Part shown: positions 7,764-16,575 of the stretch, in pieces
Layout of the letters: each line of letters begins with the position of its first letter
Numbering within the stretch: the stretch's first letter is position 1
Source of the DNA: Microbacteriaceae bacterium
Lineage (GTDB): Bacteria > Actinomycetota > Actinomycetes > Actinomycetales > Microbacteriaceae
Length of the DNA stretch: 64,000 nt
NCBI GenBank assembly: GCA_025464975.1
Contig: JAODMT010000024.1
Span: 62,001 to 126,000, forward strand
Direction of reading: 5' to 3'
Made by a program: the position numbers and the translations under genes
The notes under the pieces: generated by a model
Told to the model about the DNA's origin: nothing
Databases searched by the model: none
What the model saw: the letters and a program-made list of their open reading frames with translations, nothing else

Positions 7764-8696
7764 ATGTCGTGCTCCGCCCGACACGCGGGCGACAGTGCCA
7801 AGGAACCTCCATTGCCCAAGTCCGCTAGCGACCCCACCAGCCCCACCATTGCGAAGTTCATTGAAAACTGCGTCACGGACGCAGCCGGAGCAACCCCGTA
7901 CGACGTGACCGAGCTCACCCGGGCCGTCGCCGCCCTTGTCCACTGGTACCTCAGGACGCCGGGCACACCGACGCTTGAGCGGGCGGAAGTCTTCAGCCGC
8001 CCGGTCATCGTCGAACACATTGCCACCGGTCTGCCCTCGTTCGGGCACGCGACCCGGACGAACCGGCGCTCACAGTTGCTGCGAGTGGCCGAAGCGCTGC
8101 TGCCCGCGGAGTTGGCCCCGCGGCCGCTGCCGACCATGGCACCGTCAGACCCGACAGCCCCGTACACCTCCGATGAAGTGGCGTCGTTGACCCGGTGGGC
8201 CAAGGCCGAGAAGCGGAAGGGTCACGGGGCCGACGCGCTCGTGTTGCTTGCGCTCGGGTTCGGTGTCGGGCTATCGGCGGTCGAAGTCATGAGCGTGCGG
8301 GCAGCGGGTGTGAGCCGCCATGATGGCGCCGTCCTCATTCAGGTGACCGAGGGTCGAATCCGGACGGTCCCAGTGCTGCGCCAGTGGGAATCGGTCGTCG
8401 CGGACCGGGCCGCCGAGCTGGAGGCGAACGCGTTCCTGTTCAAACCGGGCCGGGCAGGTGCGGGGAAAAACCTCATCAGCAACTTCGTCGCACGGGCGAA
8501 CCCAGACGGGGTGCACGCTCAGACGCAGCGGATGCGCAGCACCTGGCTGGCGACGCAGATGAGCGCCGGGACCGGGCTGCCCGAGCTGGTGGACGCAGCC
8601 GGGGTGGACTCGCTCGAGGCGCTCACCCGGTACCTGCCGTTCGTGCGTCGCCTGTCCGCAGAGCACACGGTCGCTCAGCTGCGACGAGCGGCCTAA
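7764..8696 (+). CDS. Tyrosine-recombinase-like protein with degenerate active site
   Basis: 310 residues from ATG 7764 (the frame is open to a TTG at 7674). The C-terminal half follows the tyrosine recombinase/phage integrase fold: the box I region reads FGVGLSAVEVMSVRA, where integrases have an Arg after GL, and box II reads QRMRSTWLATQM, matching HxLRHT with His replaced by Gln. The later His/Trp position reads AAGVDS, and a Tyr remains in ALTRYLPFV (about residue 290). Two or three of the usual catalytic residues are therefore missing, so it may bind DNA without recombining it, or be decaying. It borders the decayed defence region. No attachment site was recognised. Confidence 0.6.
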   Translation: MSCSARHAGDSAKEPPLPKSASDPTSPTIAKFIENCVTDAAGATPYDVTELTRAVAALVHWYLRTPGTPTLERAEVFSRPVIVEHIATGLPSFGHATRTNRRSQLLRVAEALLPAELAPRPLPTMAPSDPTAPYTSDEVASLTRWAKAEKRKGHGADALVLLALGFGVGLSAVEVMSVRAAGVSRHDGAVLIQVTEGRIRTVPVLRQWESVVADRAAELEANAFLFKPGRAGAGKNLISNFVARANPDGVHAQTQRMRSTWLATQMSAGTGLPELVDAAGVDSLEALTRYLPFVRRLSAEHTVAQLRRAA

Positions 8697-9275
8697 AGCC
8701 CGAGCTCGTTTACTCGTCGGCGTCTCGAGCGCGAGTCACAAGAGTCTGGGACGTGCTACAACCTCGAGTGCTGGCGCATGGCCACGTTCACGTGCATGGC
8801 GAGTTCGTGGGTTCACGGGTCAATAGGTACTCAGCGCTACCGAACTTCGAGGGTTCAGAGCTGCAGACCCAGTTCACGGAACCCGTGATTCGCGCTCTGA
8901 CGCTTGGAAGGTTTCGCGGGTCGAGCACCGTCAGAGAGTTTAGCAAAAAAAGCCGTTTTACCAGACGAACTTCGGTTCCGCGATGCCTGATGGGTTCGGC
9001 GTTATCGCCGTGAGGTTCAGCCGAAATAGGCCGCGAACTCGAAACATCATGTCCTTCGGTTAGCCGCCACCTCGGCGACAGCCCGCGATGACCAGTCTCC
9101 GGCCACGCGGGTAGCCGTCCTTCGTCTCTCCTGATCTCCCTGCTGACAAAATCATGACAATAAGAAATGCCCCTTCACTGCTACCCACCACGGGGTCAAA
9201 CCCGCCACTACCTAGAGTACAAAAACCGGCAATCGCGGCAACGGTCCATCCGATCGACGGGCGTCGCTGCACCAA
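8697..9275. other. 579-base stretch with no supported gene
   Basis: No open frame in this stretch looks protein-like in either strand. The only structure I noted is a small inverted repeat TCACGG-AAC-CCGTGA at 8874-8888. It is probably non-coding DNA or decayed sequence between the recombinase-like gene and the MFS gene that ends at 9276. Confidence 0.5.
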
Positions 9276-10487
9276 TCAGCACTTCGGCACAACTGGCCGC
9301 AGAAATGCGTGAACAAGTGCGGTTGCCGAGAAGAGACCTACGAACCCGATGTATGCATAGCTGGTGGCCTCCAGACCCCATATGGGAGCGACAATTCCGG
9401 CCGCAAGGGAGGGCACGCTCAGCGAAAGATAGCTGAGCAGGTAGACCGCAGCGAATGTCTCTGAGCGCGCCTCTGATGCGGTGACTGCACCGACTGCGCG
9501 GAGGTTGCCGCTGAAGGTGAGACCAACGCCCATCCCGACCGCGAGCGCTGCCGCCGCGAACCCCACGGTTGATTCTGTCGTTAGCGCGAGGGCGAGACTG
9601 GCTGCCCCGCTGGCCATGAGCGCAGCCCCGAGAATTGCCGTGGCACGAGCACTAAGACGTACCGACCAGATGCCGCCTGCAGTGACTGCCACATAGAGAA
9701 CAGCAATGGTGAAGCCTCCTGCGGCCGGGAACTGATTGTGAAGTACGTCGCGGACGAGGGAGGGAATGAGTGCTAGGAACAGCCCAGTCGCGGCCCAGCC
9801 TGCAATGGTGCTAGGAACGGTGGCCCAGAACTCGGAGCGAGCCCCGGCTACTAACCGGATTCTTGGACGAATGGCCGTCAGCGCTCGCCAATTTGGCCTT
9901 GTGTTTTCAGGCAGAGCAAGGGAGACAGCCGCCAGGCCGAGAAACATCAGCGTCAGGACCGGAAAAAGGTAGAAGTCAGGGCTCGAGGTCCATTGGACGA
10001 GCAGACCTACGACCGCAGCGCCGATAGCCATGCCGCCACTGGTTCCCACAGCCGTCAATATGGCTCCCAAGTGTGGACGCGTTCTGGGAGCGAAGTCGAG
10101 CAGTCCGGCCGCCAGAGCGCTCATCGCTGTCCCGGACGCGACGCCTTGGACTAGCCTGGCCAGGATGAGAGTCTCCGGGCCACTGGCCGTCCAGAAGATC
10201 GCCGTACTCGCCGCCGCCACGACAAACGCGGCGACCAATACGGGCCGGCGACCAACGTGGTCGCTGAGGGAGCCAACGGTCAGCAGCGCGCCGAGTAAGC
10301 CCACGACATATACGGCGAAGATGACGGTCAACACGGTCACTGAGAAGTGCCAACGCCCCTGGTAGATCGGGTAGATCGGCGACGGCGCGCTGGCGGTGGC
10401 CATGATGACCACGGTCGCAATCGCCAGCACGACGAAGGCACTCTTTGGTTGTAGTTGCCCAGATGTGGTGGTCTTCGCGTGTTGCAT
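9276..10487 (-). CDS. MFS transporter (drug/metabolite exporter type)
   Basis: 403 residues from ATG 10487; the frame is open further 5' but that part overlaps the HD gene and is not membrane-like. About twelve hydrophobic segments are visible, with motif A between segments 2 and 3 (GSLSDHVGRRPVLVA) and a long central loop. Major facilitator proteins of this length act as proton-driven exporters or importers in the cytoplasmic membrane. It lies 22 nt after the HD-domain gene and is very likely co-transcribed with it. Substrate unknown. Confidence 0.85.
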   Translation of the reverse strand: MQHAKTTTSGQLQPKSAFVVLAIATVVIMATASAPSPIYPIYQGRWHFSVTVLTVIFAVYVVGLLGALLTVGSLSDHVGRRPVLVAAFVVAAASTAIFWTASGPETLILARLVQGVASGTAMSALAAGLLDFAPRTRPHLGAILTAVGTSGGMAIGAAVVGLLVQWTSSPDFYLFPVLTLMFLGLAAVSLALPENTRPNWRALTAIRPRIRLVAGARSEFWATVPSTIAGWAATGLFLALIPSLVRDVLHNQFPAAGGFTIAVLYVAVTAGGIWSVRLSARATAILGAALMASGAASLALALTTESTVGFAAAALAVGMGVGLTFSGNLRAVGAVTASEARSETFAAVYLLSYLSLSVPSLAAGIVAPIWGLEATSYAYIGFVGLFSATALVHAFLRPVVPKC

Positions 10488-10509
10488 TTGTGCGATCCGG
10501 GGCAAGCAC

Positions 10510-11148
10510 TCAGGCAGACCAGGACGATGCAATGACGCGTTCGACCATGCTGGTACGGCGAAAATCGGGGACGAAGTGTTCGAGAATGTCAGCGTTGATC
10601 GTGCCGTAGGTGGTACTCGGCCGATGCTTGAGTCCCTGGTGGAAGGTCTGTAGGAACTCGTTCTTGAAGTCGCCGCGCGGATGCGCGGCGGTGATCTCAT
10701 CGACCATCGCAGGATCGAGTTCATTCAATCCGAGGCCGATGGCGTCGGTCAAAACACCGAGATTGGTGGCAGCGACCTCCGGGGCCATGCGCCCCGGGAT
10801 CCCCGGTGTGGTGTGGAGTGCGATCGCATTCCAGACGACTTCGATGGCCCGAGAGCAGAAGCCACGCTCCAGAAGGAACGCTCGGGCATGATCAGCGCCA
10901 TCAATCTCGAATCGCTGCTCCGCCTCCGAGAACGGAGTCAGCAGCCCTGTGTCGTGAAACAGCGCGGCCACATAGAGGAGCTCAGGGTCGGGATCAAGGC
11001 CCAAAGTACGGGCATGAATCGAGCTGAAGAGGAACACGCGGCACGAGTGGTGAAACAGAAGTGGGTTGGTCGTTTCCCTGATGAAACGGGTCGCCTCGGC
11101 GACAGTGGAGGTCTCGGGGATCTCCACTCCTGCGATAATTTCAGACAT
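10510..11148 (-). CDS. HD-domain hydrolase, cyanamide-hydratase-like
   Basis: 212 residues from ATG 11148. The HD metal-binding pattern is present: H33/H34 in LLFHHSCRVFLF, H65-D66 in AALFHDTGLL, then His in DGADHARAFL and in AIALHTTPGIPG. The spacing and the FHHSCRVF, FHDTGL and ALHTTPG blocks resemble HD proteins of the cyanamide hydratase (Ddi2-like) group, which hydrate a nitrile-type group to a urea or amide. Catalysis here is inference; generic HD phosphohydrolase activity remains possible. It is transcribed with the MFS gene and diverges from the GlxA-type regulator with a 99-nt promoter region between them. Confidence 0.75.
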   Translation of the reverse strand: MSEIIAGVEIPETSTVAEATRFIRETTNPLLFHHSCRVFLFSSIHARTLGLDPDPELLYVAALFHDTGLLTPFSEAEQRFEIDGADHARAFLLERGFCSRAIEVVWNAIALHTTPGIPGRMAPEVAATNLGVLTDAIGLGLNELDPAMVDEITAAHPRGDFKNEFLQTFHQGLKHRPSTTYGTINADILEHFVPDFRRTSMVERVIASSWSA

Positions 11149-11247
11149 GCAATGCTCACTCTCGGGTCTTGACAACGTGGAAGCGGACAACTCGTCCGAG
11201 TTCCACACTGCCAGCGAGCCACCTGTATTCGCCGCCTCGGTTGGGCC

Positions 11248-12285
11248 ATGAATCACCCACATCGGGACAACGCTGAGCCCCGCCGCACGGCAAGTGTCGG
11301 CGGCCATCTTGTCGCAGTCCTGGTGTATGACGGTGTCAAGCTTCTCGACGTTGCTGGCCCGGCCGAGGTCTTTGCGGAGGCGAACCGGCTCGGTGCCGAC
11401 TATCGCGTTGCATTGGTGTCGCCCACCGGCGAAGACGTCACCACCTCGATCGGCATACGGATCGCGGTCAACGGCGGGCCTGACTTCCAGACGGCGCCCC
11501 ATACCTTCCTAGTCGCCGGCGGCGACATTTATCCGCGCACCGCCGTGCCACGAGATCTGGTTGATGCTGCGGCGACCGTCTCGGTCGGCGCAAAACGGGT
11601 CGCCTCTATTTGCACCGGAGCGTTTATCCTCGCCGAGGCCGGGCTTCTAGACGGTAAACGTGCCACAACGCATTGGAAGGTCGCTCACATTCTCGCCTCG
11701 CGTTACCCCCTGACTCGGGTCGAGCCCGACGCAATCTATGTCCGTGATGGCACCACCTACACCTCGGCGGGGGTAAGCGCTGGAATTGACCTCGCGCTGG
11801 CTCTCGTCGAAGAGGACCACGGGTCGGACCTCACTCGTGAGGTTGCACGCGCGCTAGTCGTCTACCTCCAGCGGGCGGGTGGTCAGTCACAGTTCTCCGC
11901 ACCTTTGCAGGGTTCACCACCCCGTACGCCAGCCCTGCGAAGCATCGTCGATCTCGTCACAGCCGAACCGTCGTCGAACCATTCCCTTACAGAGCTTGCA
12001 GATCACTTGAATCTGAGCCCCCGACACCTCACTCGTCTGTTCCGCGACGAACTGTCCACGACACCGGCCAGGTATGTCGAATCGATTCGCTTCGACATTG
12101 CGAAGGCCCTCCTGGACCGGGGGCATACAGCCACCCAGGCCGCCGAGCGCGCAGGCTTTCCCAGCTACGAGGCCCTACGCAGGGTCTTTGCACGCGAACT
12201 GGAAATGTCACCTGCTGCCTACCAGCGCCGGTTCCGGACTGCGCACCGGAGCGAGACTGCCACAGGTCACGCGACGCGTTCCTGA
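11248..12285 (+). CDS. GlxA-family transcriptional regulator (DJ-1/PfpI + AraC HTH)
   Basis: 345 residues. Residues ~14-190 form a DJ-1/PfpI-like domain (VAVLVYDGVKLLDVAGPAEVF, and the nucleophile-elbow region RVASICTGAFILAEAGLLDG). Residues ~225-330 are a two-helix-turn-helix AraC domain (LADHLNLSPRHLTRLFRDEL and a second helix pair ending PAAYQRRF). GlxA-type proteins are DNA-binding regulators, often next to the catabolic or transport genes they control. Divergence from the HD/MFS pair makes those the likely targets. Confidence 0.88.
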   Translation: MNHPHRDNAEPRRTASVGGHLVAVLVYDGVKLLDVAGPAEVFAEANRLGADYRVALVSPTGEDVTTSIGIRIAVNGGPDFQTAPHTFLVAGGDIYPRTAVPRDLVDAAATVSVGAKRVASICTGAFILAEAGLLDGKRATTHWKVAHILASRYPLTRVEPDAIYVRDGTTYTSAGVSAGIDLALALVEEDHGSDLTREVARALVVYLQRAGGQSQFSAPLQGSPPRTPALRSIVDLVTAEPSSNHSLTELADHLNLSPRHLTRLFRDELSTTPARYVESIRFDIAKALLDRGHTATQAAERAGFPSYEALRRVFARELEMSPAAYQRRFRTAHRSETATGHATRS

Positions 12286-12480
12286 GCGAATGCCCATACA
12301 GACCGCCGGACGCGACGCCCCAGACCCAACAGCACTACCGCACGCTGTCCAGATTCGGGTGATTCCTGACCGGATGGGCGTTGCTTCGAGAACTTTACGC
12401 CCCCAGGCTTAGTGGATAGCGCGCAAGCCGGAGCTCTTCGTATCCGGTGCTCGCGACCAGGGCAAAATGGAGGATCGAAA

Positions 12481-13452
12481 ATGGATGCTGAGCCTACCGC
12501 CACTAACACAACACCTCCGATGATGGCACTCCGCGCGCATGAGCGTGGTGGGCCCGAGCGACTTGTGTACGAAGACGCACCGCGGCCGATTGCCGGCCCG
12601 GACGAGATCTGCGTCGCTGTGCGGGCAGCAGCCATCACATTCGCTGAATTGACCTGGCCAGAGACTTGGGAAGTTAATGGCATCGATCGGACGCCTATAA
12701 TCCCGTCGCATGAATTCGCAGGAGTGGTCTCCGAAGTTGGCCCGGGTGTAATCGACTTGGCTGTGGGCGACTCGGTCTTCGGGATCGCGCCATTCAACCG
12801 CGATGGCGCAGCGGCCGAGTTTGTGGTCGTTCCCGCTGCGTACGTCGCGCGGAAGGGGACCAGGGTCTCCGATGTCGTCGCCGCCGCCGCCGCCCTGCCC
12901 GCGCTGACCGCCTGGGAGGCTCTGGGCGGTCAGGCGCACTTGGCTGCAGGTCAGCGCATCCTGATTAGGGGCGGAACCGGTGCGGTCGGGGCATTCCTCA
13001 CACAGTTCGCGCACGGGATGGGCGCCGAGGTCACGGTGACGGTCACCTCCGCATTGGCCGGGGCCCGCGCCAGGAACCTAGGTGCTGACCATGTCGTCGT
13101 GACAGGTCCTGACTCGGAGGCGCGCGACCTGCAAGCGTTCGACGTCGCAATCGATGCTGTCGGCGGCAACGTGCCCGAATGGTTGTATGCCTCGGTCCGC
13201 CCGGGCGGAGAACTCGTTGTTCTCCAGGAGCCCCCGAGCCAAGAGCTGGCCGACAAGTACGGCGTGAACGCGGTCTTTTTCGTCGTCCGCCCACGCCGAG
13301 AACGGCTAGAGGAACTGGCCGGGTTGATCGCCGCGGGTCAAGTCGAGGTGGCTATCGCTCAGACGTTTCCCTTATCTGCTGGTAGGGCTGCCTATGAGAG
13401 CGGGTCTTTGCCGAAACCCGGGCCCGGCAAGACAGTCATCCTCGTTTCCTAG
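12481..13452 (+). CDS. Zinc-type alcohol dehydrogenase/quinone oxidoreductase-like (MDR) protein
   Basis: 323 residues from ATG 12481, chosen because GGAGGA lies at 12469-12474; an upstream in-frame start at 12412 lacks such a site. It has the GroES-like N-terminal domain (IPSHEFAGVVSEVGPGV) and a Rossmann domain with the NADPH motif RGGTGAVGAFLTQFA. No structural-zinc cysteines are present, as in quinone oxidoreductase/enoyl-reductase-like MDR proteins. It probably reduces an enone or quinone with NADPH. It follows the GlxA gene on the same strand after about 195 nt; a shared role is not shown. Confidence 0.85.
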   Translation: MDAEPTATNTTPPMMALRAHERGGPERLVYEDAPRPIAGPDEICVAVRAAAITFAELTWPETWEVNGIDRTPIIPSHEFAGVVSEVGPGVIDLAVGDSVFGIAPFNRDGAAAEFVVVPAAYVARKGTRVSDVVAAAAALPALTAWEALGGQAHLAAGQRILIRGGTGAVGAFLTQFAHGMGAEVTVTVTSALAGARARNLGADHVVVTGPDSEARDLQAFDVAIDAVGGNVPEWLYASVRPGGELVVLQEPPSQELADKYGVNAVFFVVRPRRERLEELAGLIAAGQVEVAIAQTFPLSAGRAAYESGSLPKPGPGKTVILVS

Positions 13453-14034
13453 TTTGAACTCACCCATGGGGATACCGCCCAAATCGTGCCGGCGAATCCC
13501 TACCTTCGCGAACTGGCTCGAGGCCTTCCTGTCGGTACAGCACTGGACGCCTGAATGAGGCACGACTCGGCGGCGGCCCGGGCCGTGACCCACCCCTCGC
13601 GGTCAACCCCCTCGGCTGCGAATAAGCTCAACCACTTTTCTGCCACTCCGCAGATAGCCGCGAAAAAGGTAACCCGTCTGTTCTGTAGCCCTGACTTCAG
13701 GGAGGACAAACCGCGTGTACCCTGGCTCCACACACATCCCAAGAGCAGACATCCCCGTGTGGGCGGGCCCGGACAGTTGGGAATAGATTTCAAGTCCAGC
13801 ACGATTTCAATCACGCATAGCTGTCGATAGCAGGTCTTGAACCATCAACTGAACGCTTGGGCGCTTCACCTCCGCCAATCTGAGCTCCGACGCCATCTTG
13901 GAATGCAGTCGAGGGAAGGTCTCGTTGTCGATGATCTAGCCAGCATTGTCCTGGAACTTCGATACCCGCAGTGGATAAATTTAACGCCGACGGGTGCCGG
14001 GACAACGCTGGGTGAACAGGGCCAATCGGTAAAT
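13453..14034. other. 582-base stretch with no supported gene
   Basis: Open frames here are short and look like chance frames in high-GC sequence. The stretch leads into a frameshifted remnant starting near 14035 and may contain decayed upstream parts of it, but I could not recognise any. Confidence 0.5.
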
Positions 14035-14559
14035 TGGAGACCTTCCGACTGCTACAGATGAATCAAAACGATTCCGAGGCATTGAGCAAAAGTGGAAGAG
14101 CCTCGAGTCGCAACTGCAGAGAGCCGTCTTCCATACTGTCGAGCTTGTGGAACCATTCATGATCAGACTGGTCAGCGGCGCCCAGCCGGCCGAGTCGGCG
14201 TTGAGCGTGCTCCCTGAGCTGCAAAACCGAGACAAGCATGCGAGCTTGAGGGTCGTCACCGACCACGTCATCCATCAGGCGGGTTCATCGTGGTGGGCGA
14301 CCGCCGAATTCCGGTCAATTACCCGGTACTGATCGAAGACGGGATGATTCCGAACGGTAGCCGAGTGCTCGTTTCTCTCGATGACCTAGTGGTCGACTTC
14401 GAGGCCGAAATAAAGCTTGCCGCAATCGCGGGTCCTCTAGCTCGGCATAGGCCGTTGCCAAAGTCGTTCGACGACTTAGGCGCAGAAGTCGAAGCGGTCC
14501 TTGGCTCTGCAGAAAGAGCATGTCGTGAGGGGCCCCCGACCGGACCTCGGGAGGTCTAA
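14035..14559 (+). pseudogene. Frameshifted hypothetical protein remnant
   Basis: Two plus-strand frames join near 14275-14290 into one coherent protein-like sequence. The first, without a normal start codon, reads EQKWKSLESQLQRAVFHTVE, then LVSGAQPAESALSVLPELQN, and ends in RVVTDHVIHQAG. The second continues as GFIVVGDRRIPVNYPVLIED, then SRVLVSLDDLVVDFEAEIKL and a charged C-terminus ending at 14559. The simplest reading is a single gene of about 170 codons broken by a frameshift and lacking its start. I do not recognise the family. Confidence 0.45.
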
Positions 14560-14570
14560 TGAGACTGGTT

Positions 14571-16502
14571 CTAGCGATAACGCCCCGTTACGGGAAAGGC
14601 CGTCCACCGGAGGGTAGTCGCGCCTAGTGGCACCAGGCGGATGCTTTTCTCGCCGCTACCGTCAAACGCGTCGTCTTTGGGATTTGGGTCGATCGCTTGT
14701 GCGACCAGAGCGAGCGTGGGCTCACTCCATGGCGAAACCGAGGTGTCGTTTGTGAATTCCGTTGCCACGTCATGGAGCTTTGAGCCAACAAGCGCAGGCG
14801 GATACAGCACAGCTGCCGATGTGCGAACGAGGTCGAGGTCGGCGTATCCCGTCTGTTCATAGTCGCGGTGCGGCGTGGCCGCACTTTCGACGGGAAGCGA
14901 GTAGACGAGCGGACCGGCTGCCAACGACGTGCGACCGTCACTGGTCGACACCGTCCTTACATGGTGCGGTAGTTCGACGACTATCACGCTGCCGGGCAGC
15001 CATCGAGCCGAAAAGCGGAGGCGATCGGACTGCCGTATCTCGGTGACCTCTTCGGCCCCGGTTACTGTTAGCGTCGCTTCTTCGCACCATGCGGGTATGC
15101 GGACCTCCACATCGAATTCCGACTCGGACTCGGGGTCGATGTGGACTTCTACTCGTTCGTCGAAGGGGAAGGACGTTTCCTGAGTTACTAGCACTGGCCG
15201 ATCATTGATGCTAATAACGACGCTCATCGGTCCGAAAAGTTGGACACTGAGTCCTCGGGGGGTCTGGAGAATCATCCGCTCAGCCACGATCGGAAGGATT
15301 CGGCCGGCGTTCGGTGCGCAGCACACTGCGACATCGTCATGCGTTGGGGAGTAGTCCCACCGTGTTCCGAGTCGGTGGCTCGCTTCGATCTGATTCTCCG
15401 CCACAAGGTAGGCAACGGAGCGGCCGTCCTTCGCTATCGCTGCCTGAGCGGAGTTAAGGAAGAGATGCTCAGCCTGGTCGACGAAACCGAAGTCGCCGGT
15501 TATACGAGCTGCTTCGAGGAGGCTTAGCGTGAGTTCGGTCATGGCGCAGAATTCGTAGCCAGACTCGGGAAGGGGCACGGGGTAGGAGCCCGGTGAGCCG
15601 ATAGTCTCATCGCTCTTCAGGGCGCCGCCGACGCCGATCGCAGCCCGGACTTTTTGATAGCCGGAGTCGAATGCGGCCTGCAACTCCGGGTTTCCAGTAA
15701 ACGCTGCCAGGAGGAGGGGAATTCTGAGGTGCTCGGCGGTGTGTGCGCCGTGACCGATGGCCGGCTCCTCGGATAGGAGCCTCCACAATTGGCCGTCCGC
15801 GTCGGGCCAATCGAGCTCGGCTTGAGAAAAGTCAGCATAGAGAGTCGAAGCGAAATGGAGCAGGTCTGGATTGAAGGCATGCGAGATCTGCTCGATGAGG
15901 ACCTCGACCATCATGAGGTCGTGGCCGCGGCCACAGCTGTCGCCGGTATGTTTGGCGAACGCCTCTCCACTCCGCGCGGCCTCTTCGTAACGAGCGTGCG
16001 TGTAGGCGAGGGCGCGATCGACACTTTCCCAGACGTCGTCCGCCTCGGTGTAAATCGCCCAGATCTGAAGAGCGCGGAGAACGCGACTTTGCGTCCACAG
16101 ATCGCCTCCGATGTGAATCCTCTCGGCGCGGGCGCGGTCCGTGAACATGCCGATGTAGCCGTCTTCTCCCTGTGCGGCAAGTATTCGCTCAAGATATTTT
16201 CCCACGCTCACGAGAGCGTCTGAGTCGTGAAGGACTGTAGCGTGTGTCACCCACGCGAGCAGCCAATTGCCTTCGCTCTCGCCATTCCACCACTCGATGT
16301 TGGCGACATTTGAACCGCTGGAGGAGGAATCGGGTCCCAACCTCCCGCTCGCGAAGACGTCACCGCCGACCTCCGTGCTTAACTGAGGCATCGCGCCAAC
16401 GTATCCGCCTAGCGCCGTTCTCGCTTGATGTTCGAGCCAACCGCCAAGGGTGAGCCCCCGGGGATGAACTAGCGAGTAGCTGGTCTTCATATCGGATAGC
16501 AA
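14571..16502 (-). CDS. GH127-type beta-L-arabinofuranosidase-like glycoside hydrolase
   Basis: 643 residues. I choose TTG at 16502 as start because AAGGAGG lies exactly six bases upstream (16509-16515); an ATG at 16490 is the alternative. It is a DUF1680/GH127 enzyme: an alpha/alpha-barrel with the zinc/catalytic site as GYEFCAMTE (E317, C319) and DDVAVCCAPNAGR (C394, C395), matching the Glu-Cys-Cys-Cys zinc site of HypBA1 in which the second last Cys is the nucleophile. No signal peptide is visible, so it acts on sugars already imported. It is preceded by a ROK regulator and lies beside a CUT1 importer. The bond cleaved is inferred only from the family. Confidence 0.85.
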   Translation of the reverse strand: MLSDMKTSYSLVHPRGLTLGGWLEHQARTALGGYVGAMPQLSTEVGGDVFASGRLGPDSSSSGSNVANIEWWNGESEGNWLLAWVTHATVLHDSDALVSVGKYLERILAAQGEDGYIGMFTDRARAERIHIGGDLWTQSRVLRALQIWAIYTEADDVWESVDRALAYTHARYEEAARSGEAFAKHTGDSCGRGHDLMMVEVLIEQISHAFNPDLLHFASTLYADFSQAELDWPDADGQLWRLLSEEPAIGHGAHTAEHLRIPLLLAAFTGNPELQAAFDSGYQKVRAAIGVGGALKSDETIGSPGSYPVPLPESGYEFCAMTELTLSLLEAARITGDFGFVDQAEHLFLNSAQAAIAKDGRSVAYLVAENQIEASHRLGTRWDYSPTHDDVAVCCAPNAGRILPIVAERMILQTPRGLSVQLFGPMSVVISINDRPVLVTQETSFPFDERVEVHIDPESESEFDVEVRIPAWCEEATLTVTGAEEVTEIRQSDRLRFSARWLPGSVIVVELPHHVRTVSTSDGRTSLAAGPLVYSLPVESAATPHRDYEQTGYADLDLVRTSAAVLYPPALVGSKLHDVATEFTNDTSVSPWSEPTLALVAQAIDPNPKDDAFDGSGEKSIRLVPLGATTLRWTAFPVTGRYR

Positions 16503-16508
16503 GTCGAG

Positions 16509-16515
16509 CCTCCTT
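16509..16515 (-). promoter_or_regulatory. Shine-Dalgarno site deciding a TTG start
   Basis: AAGGAGG on the minus strand, six bases before TTG 16502. The match is strong and the spacing ideal, while the next ATG (16490) is 18 bases away, so the GH127 protein probably begins with TTG. Confidence 0.55.
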
Positions 16516-16575
16516 GGTCGAATCAATTGGTTCGTACAGTAGCCGAACCAACCCATCTCCACAAACACATGGCTT

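Noticed and set aside
9060-9275. 71-residue minus-strand frame next to the MFS gene
   Set aside because: Gly/Arg-rich ends and no recognisable domain; not supported as a gene.
12399-12470. tRNA-like stretch with GCTTAGTGGATAG and a CCGGA/TCCGG stem
   Set aside because: The D-arm-like string is suggestive, but there is no T-arm GTTCGA motif, the loop sizes are wrong and the acceptor stem does not close. It is not a functional tRNA.
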